Assembly: GCF_000015865.1 (NCBI RefSeq)
Contig: NC_009012.1
Coordinates: 186,001 to 250,000 of the forward strand
From: Acetivibrio thermocellus ATCC 27405
GTDB lineage: Bacteria; Bacillota; Clostridia; Acetivibrionales; Acetivibrionaceae
Length of the DNA: 64,000 nucleotides
Reading direction: 5' to 3'
Within the stretch, counting starts at the first letter, position 1, and each line of letters opens with the position of its first letter. Below, one piece after another: positions 1 through 7,792 of this stretch. The notes below the pieces were generated by a model. That model was not told the DNA's origin. It saw nothing but the letters and a program-made list of their open reading frames with translations, and made no database searches. Position numbers and translations under genes: made by a program.

Positions 1-1321
1 GTTTCCAAAAGAACTTTCAAACGGTATTTGCAGCCTTAATCCCAAAGTTGACAGGCTTGCTTTCACCGTCATGATGGAGATTGACAAATCCGGCAGGGTT
101 GTGGATCATGAAATATTTGAAAGCGTAATAAATGTTAATGAGAGAATGACTTATACCGACGTTTACAAGATTCTCGAGGAGAACGACGAAGGGCTTATTG
201 AGCGCTACAAATACCTCTGCGACACCTTCCACACAATGAAGGAACTGGCTCTTATATTAAGAAAAAAGAGGATGGACAGAGGAGCCATTGATTTTAATTT
301 TGACGAGGCGAAAATAGTGCTTGACGAAAAAGGTGTGCCGATTGAGGTTAAAAGATATGAGATGACCATTGCCAACAATATAATTGAAGAATTTATGCTG
401 GTGTGCAATGAGACGGTCGCAGAACACTTTTTCTGGACAAACACACCTTTTGTTTACAGAATCCATGAAGATCCCGATCCGGATAAAATTGAGGCCTTCA
501 GTGAGTTTGTACACAACCTGGGATATACGCTCAAAGGTATAAACAAAATTCATCCCAAGGCTTTGCAGGATGTTCTGGAGAAGGCCAGAGGCACAAAAGA
601 GGAGACCATAATAAGCACGGTTATGCTGAGGTCTTTGCAAAAGGCCAGGTACAGCCACATCAACAGCGGACATTTTGGACTTGCCGCGAAATACTACTGC
701 CACTTTACATCACCTATCAGAAGATATCCGGACCTTATTATTCACAGAATTATGAAGGAATATCTGAAAGGTACTGTAAATCCGGAAAGAGAAGATTTAT
801 TAAACAGCAGACTTCCTGAAATTGCAAAGCTTTGTTCTGAAAGGGAACGGGCTGCGGAAGAGGCCGAAAGGGAGACCGAAGAGCTGAAGAAAGTTGAGTT
901 TATGAAAAAGCATGAAGGACAAGTGTTTGAAGGTATAATATCAAATGTGACGTCCTTCGGCATGTTTGTGGAATTGGAAAACACTATTGAGGGCCTGGTA
1001 AGGATAAGCAGCCTGGAGGATGACTATTATGTGTATAATGACAAAAGTTACAGCCTGATAGGTGAAAGAAGCAGAAAGGTTTATCGGATAGGCGATGTGG
1101 TAAATGTCATGTTGATTAAAGCTGATGTGGCCGCCCGCAGGATTGAATTTACCATTGTTGACAAAAACAATGGTGAAAATGATGAGAAGGCTTTAGAGTC
1201 AGATGGAAAGGAGAATGGCAAACCTAAAAGAAAGCGCAGGAGAAAAACACCTGATGAAGCCGTGCTTCTTCATGTGCAGGGTAAAAAGAAAAAGAAGAAA
1301 ACTAAAAAAGCTAAAGTATAA
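1..1321 (+). CDS. rnr: Ribonuclease R, 3' part (gene starts before the window)
   Basis: Processive 3'-5' exoribonuclease of the RNB family, which degrades structured RNA in the cytoplasm. The reading frame is open from base 2 with no start in the usual place, so the gene begins upstream of the window. The first visible residues (LSNGICSLNPKVDRLAFTV) are the RNB catalytic-domain signature. The RNB domain continues to about base 880 and includes HFTSPIRRYPDLIIHR. An S1 RNA-binding domain follows (EGQVFEGIISNVTSFGMFVE), then a strongly basic Lys/Arg tail, typical of RNase R and absent from RNase II. The N-terminal cold-shock domains are out of view. In Firmicutes rnr usually lies next to secG and smpB, but that side is not visible. 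Identification is secure. Confidence 0.95.
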   Translation, partial: FPKELSNGICSLNPKVDRLAFTVMMEIDKSGRVVDHEIFESVINVNERMTYTDVYKILEENDEGLIERYKYLCDTFHTMKELALILRKKRMDRGAIDFNFDEAKIVLDEKGVPIEVKRYEMTIANNIIEEFMLVCNETVAEHFFWTNTPFVYRIHEDPDPDKIEAFSEFVHNLGYTLKGINKIHPKALQDVLEKARGTKEETIISTVMLRSLQKARYSHINSGHFGLAAKYYCHFTSPIRRYPDLIIHRIMKEYLKGTVNPEREDLLNSRLPEIAKLCSERERAAEEAERETEELKKVEFMKKHEGQVFEGIISNVTSFGMFVELENTIEGLVRISSLEDDYYVYNDKSYSLIGERSRKVYRIGDVVNVMLIKADVAARRIEFTIVDKNNGENDEKALESDGKENGKPKRKRRRKTPDEAVLLHVQGKKKKKKTKKAKV

Positions 1322-1335
1322 AGGGAGAGATTTGT

Positions 1336-1797
1336 ATTTTACTTGTAAGTGCATGCCTAATTGGAGTGAATTGTAAATATAATGGAAAAAATAATTTGAA
1401 TAAAAAGGTAATGAAGCTTTGTTCAGAAGAGACTCTGATACCTGTATGTCCCGAGCAGTTGGGGGGATGTCCCACGCCTAGAGTTCCTTCTGAGATAGCA
1501 GACGGTGACGGGGCGGATGTTTTGGATGGCAAAAGCAGGGTAATGAACAAAAACGGGGAAGATGTGACAGAATATTTTATAAAAGGGGCGCAAGAGGTAC
1601 TAAAGATTGCAAAAACCATGGGCATAAAGAAAGCGATACTGAAAGCAAGAAGCCCGTCCTGCGGATTTGGCAGTATTTATGACGGTACGTTTTCGGGAAA
1701 AACCAAAAGAGGCAACGGTGTAACTTCGGAAATTCTTGTAAGAAACGGTGTTTCAGTTTTGACGGAGGAAGATATATTAACGAAAGAAGATATATGA
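1336..1797 (+). CDS. DUF523 family protein, probable ATT start
   Basis: Small conserved cysteine-containing protein of unknown function (DUF523). The visible family features are the N-terminal VSACLIGVNCKYNG segment, CPEQLGGCPTPR and the LKARSPSCGFG motif near the C-terminus. The first ordinary start codon in frame is GTG 1366, but that would cut off the family's conserved VSACLxG segment. The frame stays open upstream to ATT 1336, which lies 6 bases after a GGGAGAG ribosome binding site, and translation from there gives a normal family N-terminus. I therefore place the start at ATT 1336 (ATT 1330 is a second option). The gene follows rnr by 14 bases and is probably co-transcribed with it. 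Confidence 0.8.
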   Translation: MLLVSACLIGVNCKYNGKNNLNKKVMKLCSEETLIPVCPEQLGGCPTPRVPSEIADGDGADVLDGKSRVMNKNGEDVTEYFIKGAQEVLKIAKTMGIKKAILKARSPSCGFGSIYDGTFSGKTKRGNGVTSEILVRNGVSVLTEEDILTKEDI

Positions 1798-1887
1798 TGT
1801 GCGGCAGTATGATTATAAAAAACTATAAAAATGCAAAGAGAATGAAAAAAAGAAAATGAAAAAGAGGTATAAAATACAGGATGACGA

Positions 1888-1928
1888 TTATGAGGAGGTA
1901 AAATGCTTTTACCTCCTCATTAAAGACT
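1888..1928. repeat. 41-bp hairpin direct repeat, left copy flanking the IS256-family element
   Basis: This 41-base segment is identical to 3442-3482. Each copy contains a near-perfect palindrome (a 14-base arm starting TGAGGAGGTAAAA, then its complement ending ACCTCCTCA). The two copies sit immediately outside the ends of the IS. IS256-family elements normally duplicate 8-9 bases, so the length is unusual. The hairpin lies between convergent genes and may have been a shared terminator, although it has no T tract. Confidence 0.85.
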
Positions 1929-2003
1929 GAGATTGTAAAATATTTTATGTAAACTAATTGACTCCTTCTATGATAGAATAATAAAGTATAGGAGGAGTTT
2001 TTT

Positions 2004-3227
2004 ATGGCAAGAAAAAGGATAATAACACCAGAAAAGAAAGAGCTTATCAGAAATCTCATTTCTGAGTACAACATTACTTCAGCAAAGGATTTGCAGGAAG
2101 CATTGAAGGATCTGCTCGGAGATACGATACAAAATATGTTGGAAGCAGAGCTGGATGAACATCTCGGATATGAAAAGTACGAATCAACTGAAGAAGCGAA
2201 ATCAAATTACCGTAACGGGTACACATCAAAAACATTAAAGTCAAGTGTAGGGCAAGTGGAAATAGATATCCCGCGGGACCGGAATGCAGAATTCGAGCCG
2301 AAAATTGTTCCCAGGTATAAAAGGGACATTTCAGAAATTGAAAATAAAATAATAGCAATGTATGCGCGGGGGATGTCTACCAGAGAAATCAACGAGCAGA
2401 TACAGGAAATCTACGGATTTGAAGTATCTGCCGAGATGGTAAGTAAGATCACTGATAAAATACTACCTGAGATAGAAGAGTGGCAGAAAAGGCCTCTGGG
2501 AGAGGTTTATCCGATAGTATTTATTGACGCAATTCATTTTTCAGTAAAAAATGACGGCATTGTTGGGAAGAAGGCCGTATATATTGTGCTGGCGATTGAT
2601 ATAGAAGGGCAGAAAGATGTTATCGGTATTTATGTAGGAGAAAATGAGAGCTCAAAATTCTGGCTGAGTGTCTTAAATGACCTTAAAAACAGGGGTGTTA
2701 AAGACATTCTGATTCTCTGTGCTGATGCACTTTCAGGGATAAAGGATGCAATCAATGCGGCTTTTCCGAATACTGAATATCAGAGGTGTATAGTACACCA
2801 GATAAGAAACACGCTAAAGTATGTGTCAGATAAAGACCGAAAGGAATTTGCCAGGGACTTGAAACGGATATATACGGCTCCGAATGAGAAGGCAGGGTAC
2901 GACCAGATGCTTGAGGTTTCAGAGAAATGGGAGAAGAAATACCCGGCAGCTATGAAGAGCTGGAAGAGCAATTGGGATGTTATTTGTCCATTTTTTAAGT
3001 ATTCGGAGGAACTACGTAAAATCATGTATACGACCAATACTATTGAGAGCCTGAATAGCAGTTATAGAAGGATAAACAAATCAAGGACAGTATTTCCTGG
3101 CGACCAGTCACTTTTAAAGAGCATATATTTAGCTACAGTGAAGATTACTTCAAAATGGACGATGCGTTACAAAAACTGGGGTTTGATACTGGGACAGCTA
3201 CAGATTATGTTCGAAGGGCGTATATAG
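2004..3227 (+). CDS. IS256-family (mutator type) transposase
   Basis: DDE transposase of 407 residues, the normal full length for the IS256/MuDR group. It catalyses cut-and-copy transposition of the surrounding element. Visible features are the N-terminal region with DLLGDTIQNMLEAELDEHLG, typical of the family, a first catalytic Asp in VFIDAIHFSVK, a second in LCADALSGIKDAI, and the region with ECQRC-like EYQRCIVHQIRN and TTNTIESLNSSYRR near the last catalytic Glu. A strong ribosome binding site (AGGAGGAG) precedes ATG 2004. There is no frameshift or truncation. Identification is secure. Confidence 0.95.
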   Translation: MARKRIITPEKKELIRNLISEYNITSAKDLQEALKDLLGDTIQNMLEAELDEHLGYEKYESTEEAKSNYRNGYTSKTLKSSVGQVEIDIPRDRNAEFEPKIVPRYKRDISEIENKIIAMYARGMSTREINEQIQEIYGFEVSAEMVSKITDKILPEIEEWQKRPLGEVYPIVFIDAIHFSVKNDGIVGKKAVYIVLAIDIEGQKDVIGIYVGENESSKFWLSVLNDLKNRGVKDILILCADALSGIKDAINAAFPNTEYQRCIVHQIRNTLKYVSDKDRKEFARDLKRIYTAPNEKAGYDQMLEVSEKWEKKYPAAMKSWKSNWDVICPFFKYSEELRKIMYTTNTIESLNSSYRRINKSRTVFPGDQSLLKSIYLATVKITSKWTMRYKNWGLILGQLQIMFEGRI

Positions 3228-3236
3228 TATAATCAA

Positions 3237-3269
3237 GGGGTTCAGGGAAACTCTGGTTTCCTGAACCCC
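3237..3269. terminator. Hairpin downstream of the IS256 transposase
   Basis: A GGGGTTCAGGGAAAC arm pairs with GTTTCCTGAACCCC across a four-base loop, with one bulged G. It lies 10 bases after the transposase stop codon. The downstream side is C-rich and lacks a T run, so the structure may block read-through or act as a structural element instead of being a classical terminator. Confidence 0.55.
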
Positions 3270-3293
3270 CCTGTAATATTTTATACGCATCAT

Positions 3294-3363
3294 CTTTGTC
3301 AAATTTTTCTTTTGTAAGAATTTCTTATCAGAAATTCTTTTGAATCTATAAAATTTGACAAAG
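3294..3363. repeat. Nested palindrome inside the IS256 right end
   Basis: An outer arm CTTTGTCAAATTT (3294-3306) pairs with AAATTTGACAAAG (3351-3363). Inside it, AAGAATTTC (3316-3324) pairs with GAAATTCTT (3331-3339). This gives a 70-base cruciform-capable structure between the transposase and the right inverted repeat. It does not encode protein. Confidence 0.6.
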
Positions 3364-3441
3364 CAGACTTTCGAGTCTTAAAATATATTTAAATACTAAC
3401 ATAGAAGGAAAATTAGTTTACACAAAAATATTTACACTGCC

Positions 3442-3482
3442 TTATGAGGAGGTAAAATGCTTTTACCTCCTCATTAAAGACT
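3442..3482. repeat. 41-bp hairpin direct repeat, right copy flanking the IS256-family element
   Basis: Identical to 1888-1928. On the minus strand it directly follows, and overlaps by two bases, the stop codon of the HPr-like gene, so it is placed as that gene's transcription terminator. It lacks an obvious U tract. Confidence 0.85.
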
Positions 3483-3708
3483 ATACCAAAAAGTTTTTAA
3501 TTTCTTCACAGAATTCATCACAATTGTCAGTGTGGACGTCCACTCTGATAGGTTTGCTTAAATCAAGGCTGAAAATACCCATTATAGATTTTGCGTCCAC
3601 CACATAACGTCCCGATGTTAAATCAATATCAAAATCGTATTTATTTACTATATTGACAAAATCTTTAACATCAGTGATGGACTTAAGTGAAATATTAAAT
3701 GATTTCAT
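3481..3708 (-). CDS. HPr-like protein without the phosphorylatable His
   Basis: Predicted 75-residue protein of the HPr fold. HPr proteins are phosphocarriers of the sugar PTS or, as in the Bacillus protein Crh, regulatory variants. The regulatory-serine region is recognisable (DAKSIMGIFSLDLSKPI, compare KSIMGVMSL of HPr). The active-site segment GLHARPA around His15 is absent and is replaced by a stretch such as SITDVKDFVN, so it should not accept phosphate from enzyme I. The start is ATG 3708, chosen for the upstream GGGGG ribosome binding site; an in-frame ATG 42 bases further up lacks one. The gene is divergent from mtaB and ends in the hairpin repeat. A regulatory Crh-like role is an inference. 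Confidence 0.7.
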   Translation of the reverse strand: MKSFNISLKSITDVKDFVNIVNKYDFDIDLTSGRYVVDAKSIMGIFSLDLSKPIRVDVHTDNCDEFCEEIKNFLV

Positions 3709-3866
3709 ATAATTTCCCCCTTTGTGTTCTTTAGGCATTATTTGCTCCATGGTAATATATTAACTTGTTTGAAGTTGCAAGTCAATTGTTATATTGCTAA
3801 AATTTACTTAGTATTTTGTAACTATTTTTTCATATCAAAATAAAGTAGAGGAGTTTTACGCAAACA

Positions 3867-5171
3867 ATGAAAAGGGCTGCATTCTATACGTTAGGCTGCA
3901 AAGTAAATCAGTATGAGACTGAGGCAATTTCCGAAATGTTTGAAAAAGCGGGCTACAAGATAGTAGACTTTGAAGATGAAGCCGATGTTTATGTAATAAA
4001 TACATGCACCGTTACAAATTTGAGTGACCGAAAGTCACGGCAAATGATAAGGAGAGCAAAAAGAAACAACGAAAATTCCATAGTTATTGTGATAGGCTGT
4101 TATGCCCAAACCGCTCCTGAGGAAGTAAGCAAAATCGAAGGAGTAAACTTGGTCGTGGGGACCAAGGACCGAAGCAGGATTTTGGAGTATCTTAAGGAAT
4201 TGGAGACTTCCGGCGGCCGGCGAAATTACGTCGGGGACATAATGAAAACCCGGGAATTTGAGGAATTGGGTGTTAATGTATACAAGGAGCGTACAAGGGC
4301 TTTCATTAAGATACAGGAAGGTTGCAATCAGTTTTGCACATACTGCATTATTCCCTATGCAAGAGGGCCTGTAAGAAGCCGCTCGGAGGAGAATATACTG
4401 AAGGAAGTGTCAGGACTTGCACACAGTGGGTATAAAGAAGTGGTGCTTACCGGAATACATGTTGCATCTTATGGAAAAGATATAAAGAATACTTCTTTGA
4501 TTGATATTATAAGAAAAGTACATGAAATAGAAGGAATAGAAAGAATAAGGCTTGGTTCCATCGAACCTACGACGGTGACGGAAGAATTTGTCAGAGCGAT
4601 AAAGGGAATGGAAAAATTATGTCCGCAGTTTCATATTTCTCTTCAAAGCGGGTGTGACAGTACTTTAAAAAGAATGAACCGAAAATATACCACTAAAGAG
4701 TATTTAAGGTCTGTGGAGCTTTTGAGGGAAAATTTGAAGGATGTGGCCGTGACAACTGATGTTATGGTTGGCTTTCCCGGGGAGACTGACGAGGAGTTCA
4801 ATGAAACATGCAGGTTTGTCGAAAAAGTTCTTTTTGCAAGGATGCATGTATTCAAATATTCCCGCAGGAAAGGCACGCCGGCGGCATCTTATCCTGACCA
4901 GGTTGCGCCGCAGAAAAAAGAAGAAAGAAGCCGCATATTGATTGAGCTTGCTTCCCGAATGACTTTGGAATACAACAAAAGTTTCACAGGCAGGGTTTTG
5001 CCGGTGTTGTTTGAACAGGAAGTAAAAGGAAAAGAAGGATTTATGGAAGGGCTTACACCGAATTATATAAGGGTTGAATGCAAAGGTGATAAAGATATTG
5101 AGGGTCAAATTTTAAATGTGCTTTTAAGAGAGGCAAAAGATGATTATATTGTCGGAGAGATTGTAAATTGA
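3867..5171 (+). CDS. mtaB: tRNA t6A37 methylthiotransferase MtaB
   Basis: Radical SAM enzyme that adds a methylthio group to N6-threonylcarbamoyladenosine at position 37 of tRNAs reading ANN codons. The 434 residues follow the family layout. The N-terminal methylthiotransferase domain starts AFYTLGCKVNQYETEA and carries its cluster cysteines (GCK, NTCTVTN, GCYAQ). The radical SAM domain has the CxxxCxxC motif in EGCNQFCTYCIIPYARG. A C-terminal TRAM region holds basic and beta-rich sequence. The family variant MtaB (YqeV), rather than MiaB or RimO, is favoured by the AFYTLGCKVNQYET start. ATG 3867 follows a GAGGAG site. The gene stands alone, divergent from the HPr-like gene. Confidence 0.92.
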   Translation: MKRAAFYTLGCKVNQYETEAISEMFEKAGYKIVDFEDEADVYVINTCTVTNLSDRKSRQMIRRAKRNNENSIVIVIGCYAQTAPEEVSKIEGVNLVVGTKDRSRILEYLKELETSGGRRNYVGDIMKTREFEELGVNVYKERTRAFIKIQEGCNQFCTYCIIPYARGPVRSRSEENILKEVSGLAHSGYKEVVLTGIHVASYGKDIKNTSLIDIIRKVHEIEGIERIRLGSIEPTTVTEEFVRAIKGMEKLCPQFHISLQSGCDSTLKRMNRKYTTKEYLRSVELLRENLKDVAVTTDVMVGFPGETDEEFNETCRFVEKVLFARMHVFKYSRRKGTPAASYPDQVAPQKKEERSRILIELASRMTLEYNKSFTGRVLPVLFEQEVKGKEGFMEGLTPNYIRVECKGDKDIEGQILNVLLREAKDDYIVGEIVN

Positions 5172-5385
5172 TTTTTTATATTGCTTGCAAGTTTTTTAAA
5201 TTTTAAGTAGACTGCGAGAATAAAAGATACAACATAATAAAACAAGGCGAATTAATGTGAATTGCGCTTAAAAATATTGCATAATTTATCCTGTTGTATT
5301 ACTATATATATATACGCGTTGTGTTACGATGTTGGGTTGGTGCTATTTATGATTAGTCCTCATTTGGACAGGAGAGTGGTCAGTT
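5172..5385. other. Intergenic region upstream of ireB
   Basis: This is 214 bases of AT-rich sequence. A run of alternating TA (about 5304-5314) and a possible promoter for ireB lie here, but no motif is clear enough to name. No open frame with a ribosome binding site was seen. Confidence 0.3.
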
Positions 5386-5658
5386 ATGTCAAACAATGAA
5401 ACTATGATGTTTAATGTCGAAAAAGAAAAGGTTAATGAAGCCAGGGAGTTGCTTGTGTCTGTATACAAAGCTTTGAAGGAAAAGGGTTACAATCCTATAA
5501 ACCAGATTGTAGGTTATATTCTGTCGGGAGATCCAACCTACATAACTAATCATCTGGATGCCAGAAGCTCTATCAGAAAAGTGGAAAGGGACGAGCTTTT
5601 AGAGGAAATATTAAGGTGCTATCTTGAAGAGTGTATCGGCAAAGAAGGCTCCGTATAA
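5386..5658 (+). CDS. ireB: IreB family regulatory phosphoprotein
   Basis: Small cytosolic protein of 90 residues (UPF0297/DUF965). In Enterococcus faecalis IreB is a substrate of the Ser/Thr kinase IreK and affects cephalosporin resistance. The family signature [19 protein letters not shown] is complete, followed by [18 protein letters not shown]. The N-terminal residues contain two Thr/Ser candidates (NNETMMF) at the place phosphorylated in the family. ATG 5386 follows an AGGAGAG site. The usual Firmicutes order is ireB-ruvX-DUF1292; here an aldo/keto reductase gene sits between ireB and ruvX. A terminator overlaps the stop codon. Confidence 0.93.
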   Translation: MSNNETMMFNVEKEKVNEARELLVSVYKALKEKGYNPINQIVGYILSGDPTYITNHLDARSSIRKVERDELLEEILRCYLEECIGKEGSV

Positions 5659-5677
5659 TTATTATACGGAGTTTTTT
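5649..5677 (+). terminator. Rho-independent terminator overlapping the ireB stop
   Basis: CTCCGTATAAT pairs with ATTATACGGAG and is followed by six T residues. The 5' arm contains the TAA stop codon of ireB. Confidence 0.85.
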
Positions 5678-5735
5678 ATAATATTTCAATTTATTTCAAT
5701 TATTAGATATAAAAGTTGTTAGGCTGGTGTAGTAA

Positions 5736-6683
5736 TTGAAATATTGCAAATTGGGTAATACGGGTTTGGAAGTTTCGAAACTTTGCTTTGGCGGACTTAT
5801 AATCGGGCCTCTTCAGGCAAATCTCCCCCCGGAGACTGGAGCCGAAATAATTTTAAAGTCTTTTGAGCTTGGCGTAAATTTTATCGATACGGCAGAGCTT
5901 TACGGCACTTATTCCCATATCGGAAAGGCACTTAAAAAGACAAATAAAAATATCGTGGTTGCAACCAAATCCTATGCCTATTCTGCCGAAGGAGCAAAAG
6001 AAAGTCTGGAAAAAGCCAGAAAAGAAATGGATATTGATGTGATAGACATTTTTATGCTTCACGAACAGGAAAGCAGGCTTACCTTAAAAGGACACAGAGA
6101 GGCTTTGGAATATTATATTTCCATGAAAGAAAAGGGAATAATAAAAGCGGTTGGAGTATCAACCCACAATGTTGAGGTTGTGGAAGCCTGTTGTGAGATG
6201 CCGGAGGTTGACGTAATACATCCCATAGTAAACAAGGCGGGTATTGGAATAGGAGACGGTACAATAGACGACATGTTAAAGGCCGTTGAAAAGGCTTATT
6301 CGGTGGGAAAAGGAATATACAGCATGAAGCCTTTGGGAGGAGGCAACCTGATTAAATCCTATAAAGAAGCCATGGATTTTGTACTTAATATTCCGTATAT
6401 ACATTCCATAGCGGTAGGTATGCAGTCAATAGAAGAGGTTGTTATGAATGTATGCATATTTGAGGGCAAAGAAGTACCTCAAGATGTCCAAAAAAGCCTT
6501 GAGAACAAAAAAAGACATCTTCATATTGACTGGTGGTGCGAAGGCTGCGGAAAATGCGTGGAAAGATGCAAGCAGAAGGCTTTGAAGTTAGTTGACGGAA
6601 AAGCAAAAGTCGAGGAGGAAAAATGTGTGTTGTGCAGCTACTGTGCGTCGGTATGTCCTGTGTTTGCCATCAAAGTATCGTAA
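5736..6683 (+). CDS. Aldo/keto reductase with C-terminal 2x[4Fe-4S] domain
   Basis: NAD(P)H-dependent oxidoreductase-like protein, substrate unknown. Residues 1-270 form an AKR TIM barrel: MKYCKLGNTGLEVSKLCFGG start, catalytic Asp-Tyr pair in FIDTAELYG, Lys in ATKSY and the His region MLHEQE. Residues 270-315 hold a ferredoxin-like domain with two cysteine clusters, CEGCGKCVERC and CVLCSYCASVCP. This fusion is common in clostridia. The start is TTG 5736 after a weak GGCTGGTG site; no nearer ATG gives the complete AKR N-terminus. The gene interrupts the usual ireB-ruvX adjacency. The iron-sulfur domain suggests electron exchange with ferredoxin-type partners, which is an inference. Confidence 0.88.
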   Translation: MKYCKLGNTGLEVSKLCFGGLIIGPLQANLPPETGAEIILKSFELGVNFIDTAELYGTYSHIGKALKKTNKNIVVATKSYAYSAEGAKESLEKARKEMDIDVIDIFMLHEQESRLTLKGHREALEYYISMKEKGIIKAVGVSTHNVEVVEACCEMPEVDVIHPIVNKAGIGIGDGTIDDMLKAVEKAYSVGKGIYSMKPLGGGNLIKSYKEAMDFVLNIPYIHSIAVGMQSIEEVVMNVCIFEGKEVPQDVQKSLENKKRHLHIDWWCEGCGKCVERCKQKALKLVDGKAKVEEEKCVLCSYCASVCPVFAIKVS

Positions 6684-6804
6684 ATTATAAAATTATAAAT
6701 TTTATAAACTTAAAACTGTAAAAATTTACAGGGTAAATTTACGTGGCACTGAACCAAAAGGATTGCTGTGAAAATGACTACTATAAAAAGCGGCGGAGGT
6801 GGCT

Positions 6805-7230
6805 ATGAGGGTACTGGGGATTGATTACGGAGACAGCAGAATCGGGATTGCTATTAGCGACCCGTTGGGATGGACGGCTCAAGCACTTGAAACCATAACC
6901 TGGAGGTCGGATGTCGAAGTTCCGCTAAAAAGGATATCTGAATTGGTCGAAGAATATGGAGTAAAAACGGTCATTGTCGGCTTTCCCAAAAACATGGACG
7001 GCACAGTGGGGGCCAGGGGAGAAAAGACAATAGAGTTTATTGACCTGCTTCAGCAAAGAATAAAAGATATTGAAGTGATAAAATGGGATGAGAGGCTGAC
7101 TACGGTTGCCGCCAACAGAACCATGTATGAAATGGGAATAAAAAAATCAAAGAAAAAGCTGGTAGTGGATCAAATTGCTGCAGTATATATTTTACAAGGA
7201 TATCTCGACAGCAAGGGAAAGGTTTTGTAA
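6805..7230 (+). CDS. ruvX: RuvX/YqgF family Holliday junction resolvase-like nuclease
   Basis: RNase H-fold protein implicated in pre-16S rRNA 5' processing and originally proposed as a Holliday junction resolvase. The 141 residues match the family length. Visible motifs are VLGIDYGDSRIGIA with the first catalytic Asp, IVGFPKNMDGTVG, WDERLTT with the Glu, and the final DQIAAVYILQGYLD with the last Asp. ATG 6805 is preferred over GTG 6799 because the latter overlaps the CGGAGG ribosome binding site. It is followed by a DUF1292 gene in the order conserved across Firmicutes. Confidence 0.9.
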   Translation: MRVLGIDYGDSRIGIAISDPLGWTAQALETITWRSDVEVPLKRISELVEEYGVKTVIVGFPKNMDGTVGARGEKTIEFIDLLQQRIKDIEVIKWDERLTTVAANRTMYEMGIKKSKKKLVVDQIAAVYILQGYLDSKGKVL

Positions 7231-7332
7231 TTATAAATATTGAAAAATTGAAAATAATAGTTATATGTACTGGAATTTATAGAATATTGTGATATAATCT
7301 ATACTTGATAATTAAAATAGGAGGAATATTTT

Positions 7333-7623
7333 ATGAGTGAAGAAAGAGACGATCTTGTGGTATTAATTGACGAGAATGGCGAGGAAACTGAGTTCGAACA
7401 TCTGGATACAATTGAGTATAACGGAAACGAATATGTGGTTCTTTTGCCGGTTGAGCAGACTGAAGAAGAAAACGACGCGGAGGAAGTGGTTATTTTAAGA
7501 ATTGAACAAGGAGAGGACGGAGAAGACAGTTTTGTGACCGTTGAGGATGACGAAGAACTGGACGCTGTTTTTGAAGAATTTAAGATGAGGATGGAAGAAG
7601 AGTTCGAATTTGAAGAAGAATAA
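7333..7623 (+). CDS. DUF1292 family acidic protein (YrzB-like)
   Basis: Conserved 96-residue, extremely acidic cytosolic protein of unknown function. The family core VLIDENGEETEFEHLDTIEYNGNEY is recognisable by its parts (LIDENGEE, EYNGNEYVVLLP). It ends in an almost pure Glu/Asp/Phe tail. ATG 7333 follows an AGGAGGA site. The position after ruvX is the conserved one. Its role in ribosome or RNA biology is only suggested by its neighbours. Confidence 0.85.
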   Translation: MSEERDDLVVLIDENGEETEFEHLDTIEYNGNEYVVLLPVEQTEEENDAEEVVILRIEQGEDGEDSFVTVEDDEELDAVFEEFKMRMEEEFEFEEE

Positions 7624-7637
7624 AAAAAGGAGGACAT

Positions 7638-7671
7638 CCCCGAATCTGGTGTTGAAAATTCAGGTTCGGGG
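7638..7671 (+). terminator. Hairpin after the DUF1292 gene
   Basis: CCCCGAATCTG pairs with CAGGTTCGGGG (one G-T pair) across a 12-base loop, 14 bases after the stop codon. The following ATTTGCTT is only weakly T-rich. Confidence 0.6.
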
Positions 7672-7792
7672 ATTTGCTTGTATGAAAAAGAAAAATAAAA
7701 TTGTTTTTTGCTATGATGGAAATTAAAAGGATTTTGCTATTTTATGTAGAAAATAAACCTTGCAGATTTACTAAAGATAATGGGGGATTAAA

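Larger units (their letters stand above)
1929..3441 (+). mobile_element. IS256-family insertion sequence, complete
   Basis: Element of about 1.51 kb with one transposase gene. The terminal inverted repeats are long and imperfect: the left end at 1929-1976 matches the reverse complement of 3396-3441 over about 46 bases, both containing GTGTAAACTAATT or GTAAACTAATT followed by CCTTCTATG. The boundaries are fixed by the inverted repeats on the inside and the identical 41-base repeats on the outside. Downstream of the transposase are a strong hairpin (3237-3269) and a large palindrome (3294-3363). All parts look intact, so the element could be active. Confidence 0.88.

Noticed and set aside
1891-1926. 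Mini-ORF MLLPPH behind AGGAGG within the 41-bp repeat
   Set aside because: It is an automatic product of the palindrome (AGGAGG with its complement) and would be hidden in the hairpin.
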